Positions 62,172 to 64,000 of a stretch of 64,000 bases of DNA are shown here, in pieces. Numbering within the stretch: position 1 is the stretch's first letter; each line of letters begins with the position of its first letter. The DNA comes from Planococcus rifietoensis. Its GTDB lineage: Bacteria > Bacillota > Bacilli > Bacillales_A > Planococcaceae. The DNA lies in the NCBI RefSeq assembly GCF_001465795.2, contig NZ_CP013659.2, positions 1,630,501 to 1,694,500 of the forward strand, in the 5' to 3' direction. Under the pieces are notes generated by a model. That model was given only the letters and a program-made list of their open reading frames with translations, did not search any database and was not told where the DNA came from. The translations under genes and the position numbers were made by a program.

Positions 62172-64000
62172 TTTCGTTCGATTTCTTCCATGATGTAGGC
62201 TTCGATGATGTCGCCTTCTTTAACATCGTTGAAGTTTTTGATTGTCACGCCACATTCGTAGCCTTTTGCGACTTCTTTCGCATCATCTTTGAAGCGTTTC
62301 AACGTATCGATCTCACCTTCAAAGACAACGATGCCCTCACGGATGACGCGTACGCCGCTATCGCGGGTGATTTTGCCTTCAGTTACATAGCTACCGGCAA
62401 TTGTCCCCACTTTAGACACTTTGAACGTACTGCGGATTTCCGCTTGGCCGATGATTTTCTCTTCGAACTCTGGGTCCAAGAGGCCTTTCATCGCCGCTTC
62501 GATTTCTTCGATCACTTTATAGATGATGCGGTGCAAGCGGATATCGACGCCTTCTGCATCTGCTGCGCGCTTGGCGTTGACATCCGGGCGCACGTTGAAG
62601 CCGATGATGATGGCATTTGATGCTGCCGCTAGTGATACATCGGATTCCGTGATCGCTCCGGCGCCTGTGTGGATGACTTTTACGTTGACGCCTTCTACAT
62701 CGATTTTCAAGAGTGAAGCAGCCATGGCTTCTACTGTCCCTTGAACGTCAGCTTTAACGATCAAGTTCAACTCTTTCATTTCGCCTTGCTTCAATTGGTC
62801 GAACAAGTTATCCAAAGTAACGCGGTTCTTCTCAGAACGCATTTCCTGCAAGGCTGTAGCCGAACGCGCTTCCCCGATTTGACGGGCCGTTTTCTCGTCT
62901 TCAAAGACAACGAAACGATCGCCTGCTTGCGGTACATCACTCAGTCCAGTGATTTCGACAGGCGTTGACGGGCCAGCTGTTTTCACGCGGCGCCCAAGAT
63001 CGTTGACCATCGCACGGACGCGTCCAAACGTATTGCCGACAACGATTGGGTCGCCGACATGCAAAGTACCATCCTGCACGAGCAAAGTCGCGACAGATCC
63101 GCGGCCTTTATCCAGCTCCGCTTCAATGACCGTACCGATTGCACGGCGGCCAGGATTCGCTTTCAATTCCCCGACTTCAGAAACTAGCAAGATCATTTCG
63201 AGAAGTGTATCAATGCCGTCTCCAGTCAATGCGGAAAGCGGTACGAAAATCGTATCGCCGCCCCATGCTTCAGGTACAAGACCGTGCTCGGTCAATTCCT
63301 GCATGACGCGGTCCGGGTTAGCGGACGGTTTATCCATTTTATTGACTGCGATGATGATTGGAACTTCTGCAGCTTTTGCATGGTTGATCGCTTCCACTGT
63401 CTGCGGCATGACGCCGTCGTCAGCAGCAACAACAATAATGGCAATATCCGTTACTTTCGCACCGCGCGCACGCATCGTCGTAAACGCTGCGTGGCCTGGT
63501 GTATCCAGGAACGTGATTTTCTTGCCGTCTTCTTCGACTTGGTATGCGCCAATATGCTGTGTGATCCCGCCTGCTTCTCCAGCTGTCACTTTCGTGTGGC
63601 GAATCGAGTCCAGCAAAGTCGTTTTCCCGTGGTCGACGTGTCCCATGATCGTGACAACAGATGGGCGTTCTTCTTTTTTGGCTTCTTCTTCAGGTTCGAA
63701 GTAGACTTCCAAATCGGTTTTATCGACCAAGATTTCTTCTTCTACTTCCACATCGTATTCTGCACAGACAAGTTCAATGGCATCTTTATCCAACTCTTGG
63801 TTGATGGTTGCCATAACACCTAGCATGAACAATTTTTTGATGATTTCTGAAGGCTCGCGTCCGAGTTTTTTCGCCAAATCGCCAACAGTCAAAGATTCAC
63901 TGAATGTGATTTTTGACGGCAATTCTTTTTCTCTCTTCGGCATTGGCGGCATCGGATTCACCGGACGCTGCTGTTTGCCTTTACGGTTGCGGTTTTGCCC
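62168..64000 (-). CDS. infB: Translation initiation factor IF-2, C-terminal part
   Basis: The reading frame is open to the right edge, so the N-terminal part is missing; 610 codons are present. From the edge, a basic linker ([17 protein letters not shown]) leads to the IF2-N region ([20 protein letters not shown]), the GTPase domain ([29 protein letters not shown]), domain II, and the C2 domain that binds fMet-tRNA ([31 protein letters not shown]). It recruits initiator tRNA to the 30S subunit. A GTG at 63961 is not the start because coding similarity continues upstream. Confidence 0.97.
   Translation of the reverse strand, partial: GQNRNRKGKQQRPVNPMPPMPKREKELPSKITFSESLTVGDLAKKLGREPSEIIKKLFMLGVMATINQELDKDAIELVCAEYDVEVEEEILVDKTDLEVYFEPEEEAKKEERPSVVTIMGHVDHGKTTLLDSIRHTKVTAGEAGGITQHIGAYQVEEDGKKITFLDTPGHAAFTTMRARGAKVTDIAIIVVAADDGVMPQTVEAINHAKAAEVPIIIAVNKMDKPSANPDRVMQELTEHGLVPEAWGGDTIFVPLSALTGDGIDTLLEMILLVSEVGELKANPGRRAIGTVIEAELDKGRGSVATLLVQDGTLHVGDPIVVGNTFGRVRAMVNDLGRRVKTAGPSTPVEITGLSDVPQAGDRFVVFEDEKTARQIGEARSATALQEMRSEKNRVTLDNLFDQLKQGEMKELNLIVKADVQGTVEAMAASLLKIDVEGVNVKVIHTGAGAITESDVSLAAASNAIIIGFNVRPDVNAKRAADAEGVDIRLHRIIYKVIEEIEAAMKGLLDPEFEEKIIGQAEIRSTFKVSKVGTIAGSYVTEGKITRDSGVRVIREGIVVFEGEIDTLKRFKDDAKEVAKGYECGVTIKNFNDVKEGDIIEAYIMEEIERK

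Noticed and set aside
63961..63963. GTG as the start of infB
   Set aside because: The frame stays open and IF-2-like basic sequence continues to the window edge, so the true start is outside.

Overview
The window is a dense, chromosomal, housekeeping stretch of a low-to-mid GC Bacillota genome. Gene content and order match Bacillus-type Bacillales: lexA/yneA/yneB, glnRA/ynbB, hfq/miaA, mutSL, rny/ymdB, recA/cinA/pgsA, ymfF-K, pnp/rpsO/ribF/truB/rbfA/ylxP/infB. SD sequences are strong, starts are ATG/GTG/TTG, and sigma-A promoters and intrinsic terminators are easy to read. No sporulation gene appears at any of the places where spore-forming Bacillus carries them. This fits a non-sporulating Planococcaceae member (Planococcus/Planomicrobium-like); the genus is an inference from protein similarity and synteny recalled from memory, not from a search.

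Layout. 0-7.3 kb: the 5' end of scpA, ypuF, then a minus-strand series fur, xerD, deoB, pdp, lysA, a 34-residue membrane peptide and ribT, with nudF upstream. 7.3-14.7 kb: yqkF, an unknown protein with its own regulated-looking promoter, a flotillin with small membrane-protein genes, yqkE, and a divergent thiolase / HMG-CoA lyase pair followed by yqkD. 14.7-21.5 kb: yneF, an unusual membrane-anchored PstS-like protein, transketolase, ynzC and the SOS locus yneB-yneA/lexA with three LexA boxes. 21.6-25.8 kb: nitrogen control (glnA, glnR with two GlnR boxes, ynbB), a TRIC-type channel and a rhodanese. 25.8-35.7 kb: hfq, miaA, a lysophospholipase-like hydrolase, mutL, mutS, ricA, ymdB and rny. 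35.8-44.1 kb: recA (LexA box), cinA, pgsA, rodZ, ymfK, ymfI, ymfH, ymfF. 44.3-49.9 kb: a complete nucleoside ABC importer nupNOPQ with its GntR regulator nupR beside it. 50-64 kb: ftsK, RNase J2, asd, the M16 peptidase mlpA, pnp, rpsO, ribF, truB, rbfA, ylxP and the 3' part of infB.

Functional themes are DNA repair and SOS control (lexA, yneA, recA, mutSL, cinA), RNA processing and decay (rny, RNase J2, pnp, hfq, miaA, truB, ricA), nucleoside uptake and salvage (nupNOPQ, pdp, deoB), nitrogen assimilation and envelope biology (rodZ, pgsA, flotillin, ftsK). I saw no CRISPR array, prophage, insertion sequence, tRNA or rRNA. The least explained material is a set of small orphan genes, several operator-like repeats next to recognisable promoters, and the three-membrane-segment PstS-like protein. 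I found no clear undescribed multi-gene system and say so plainly.
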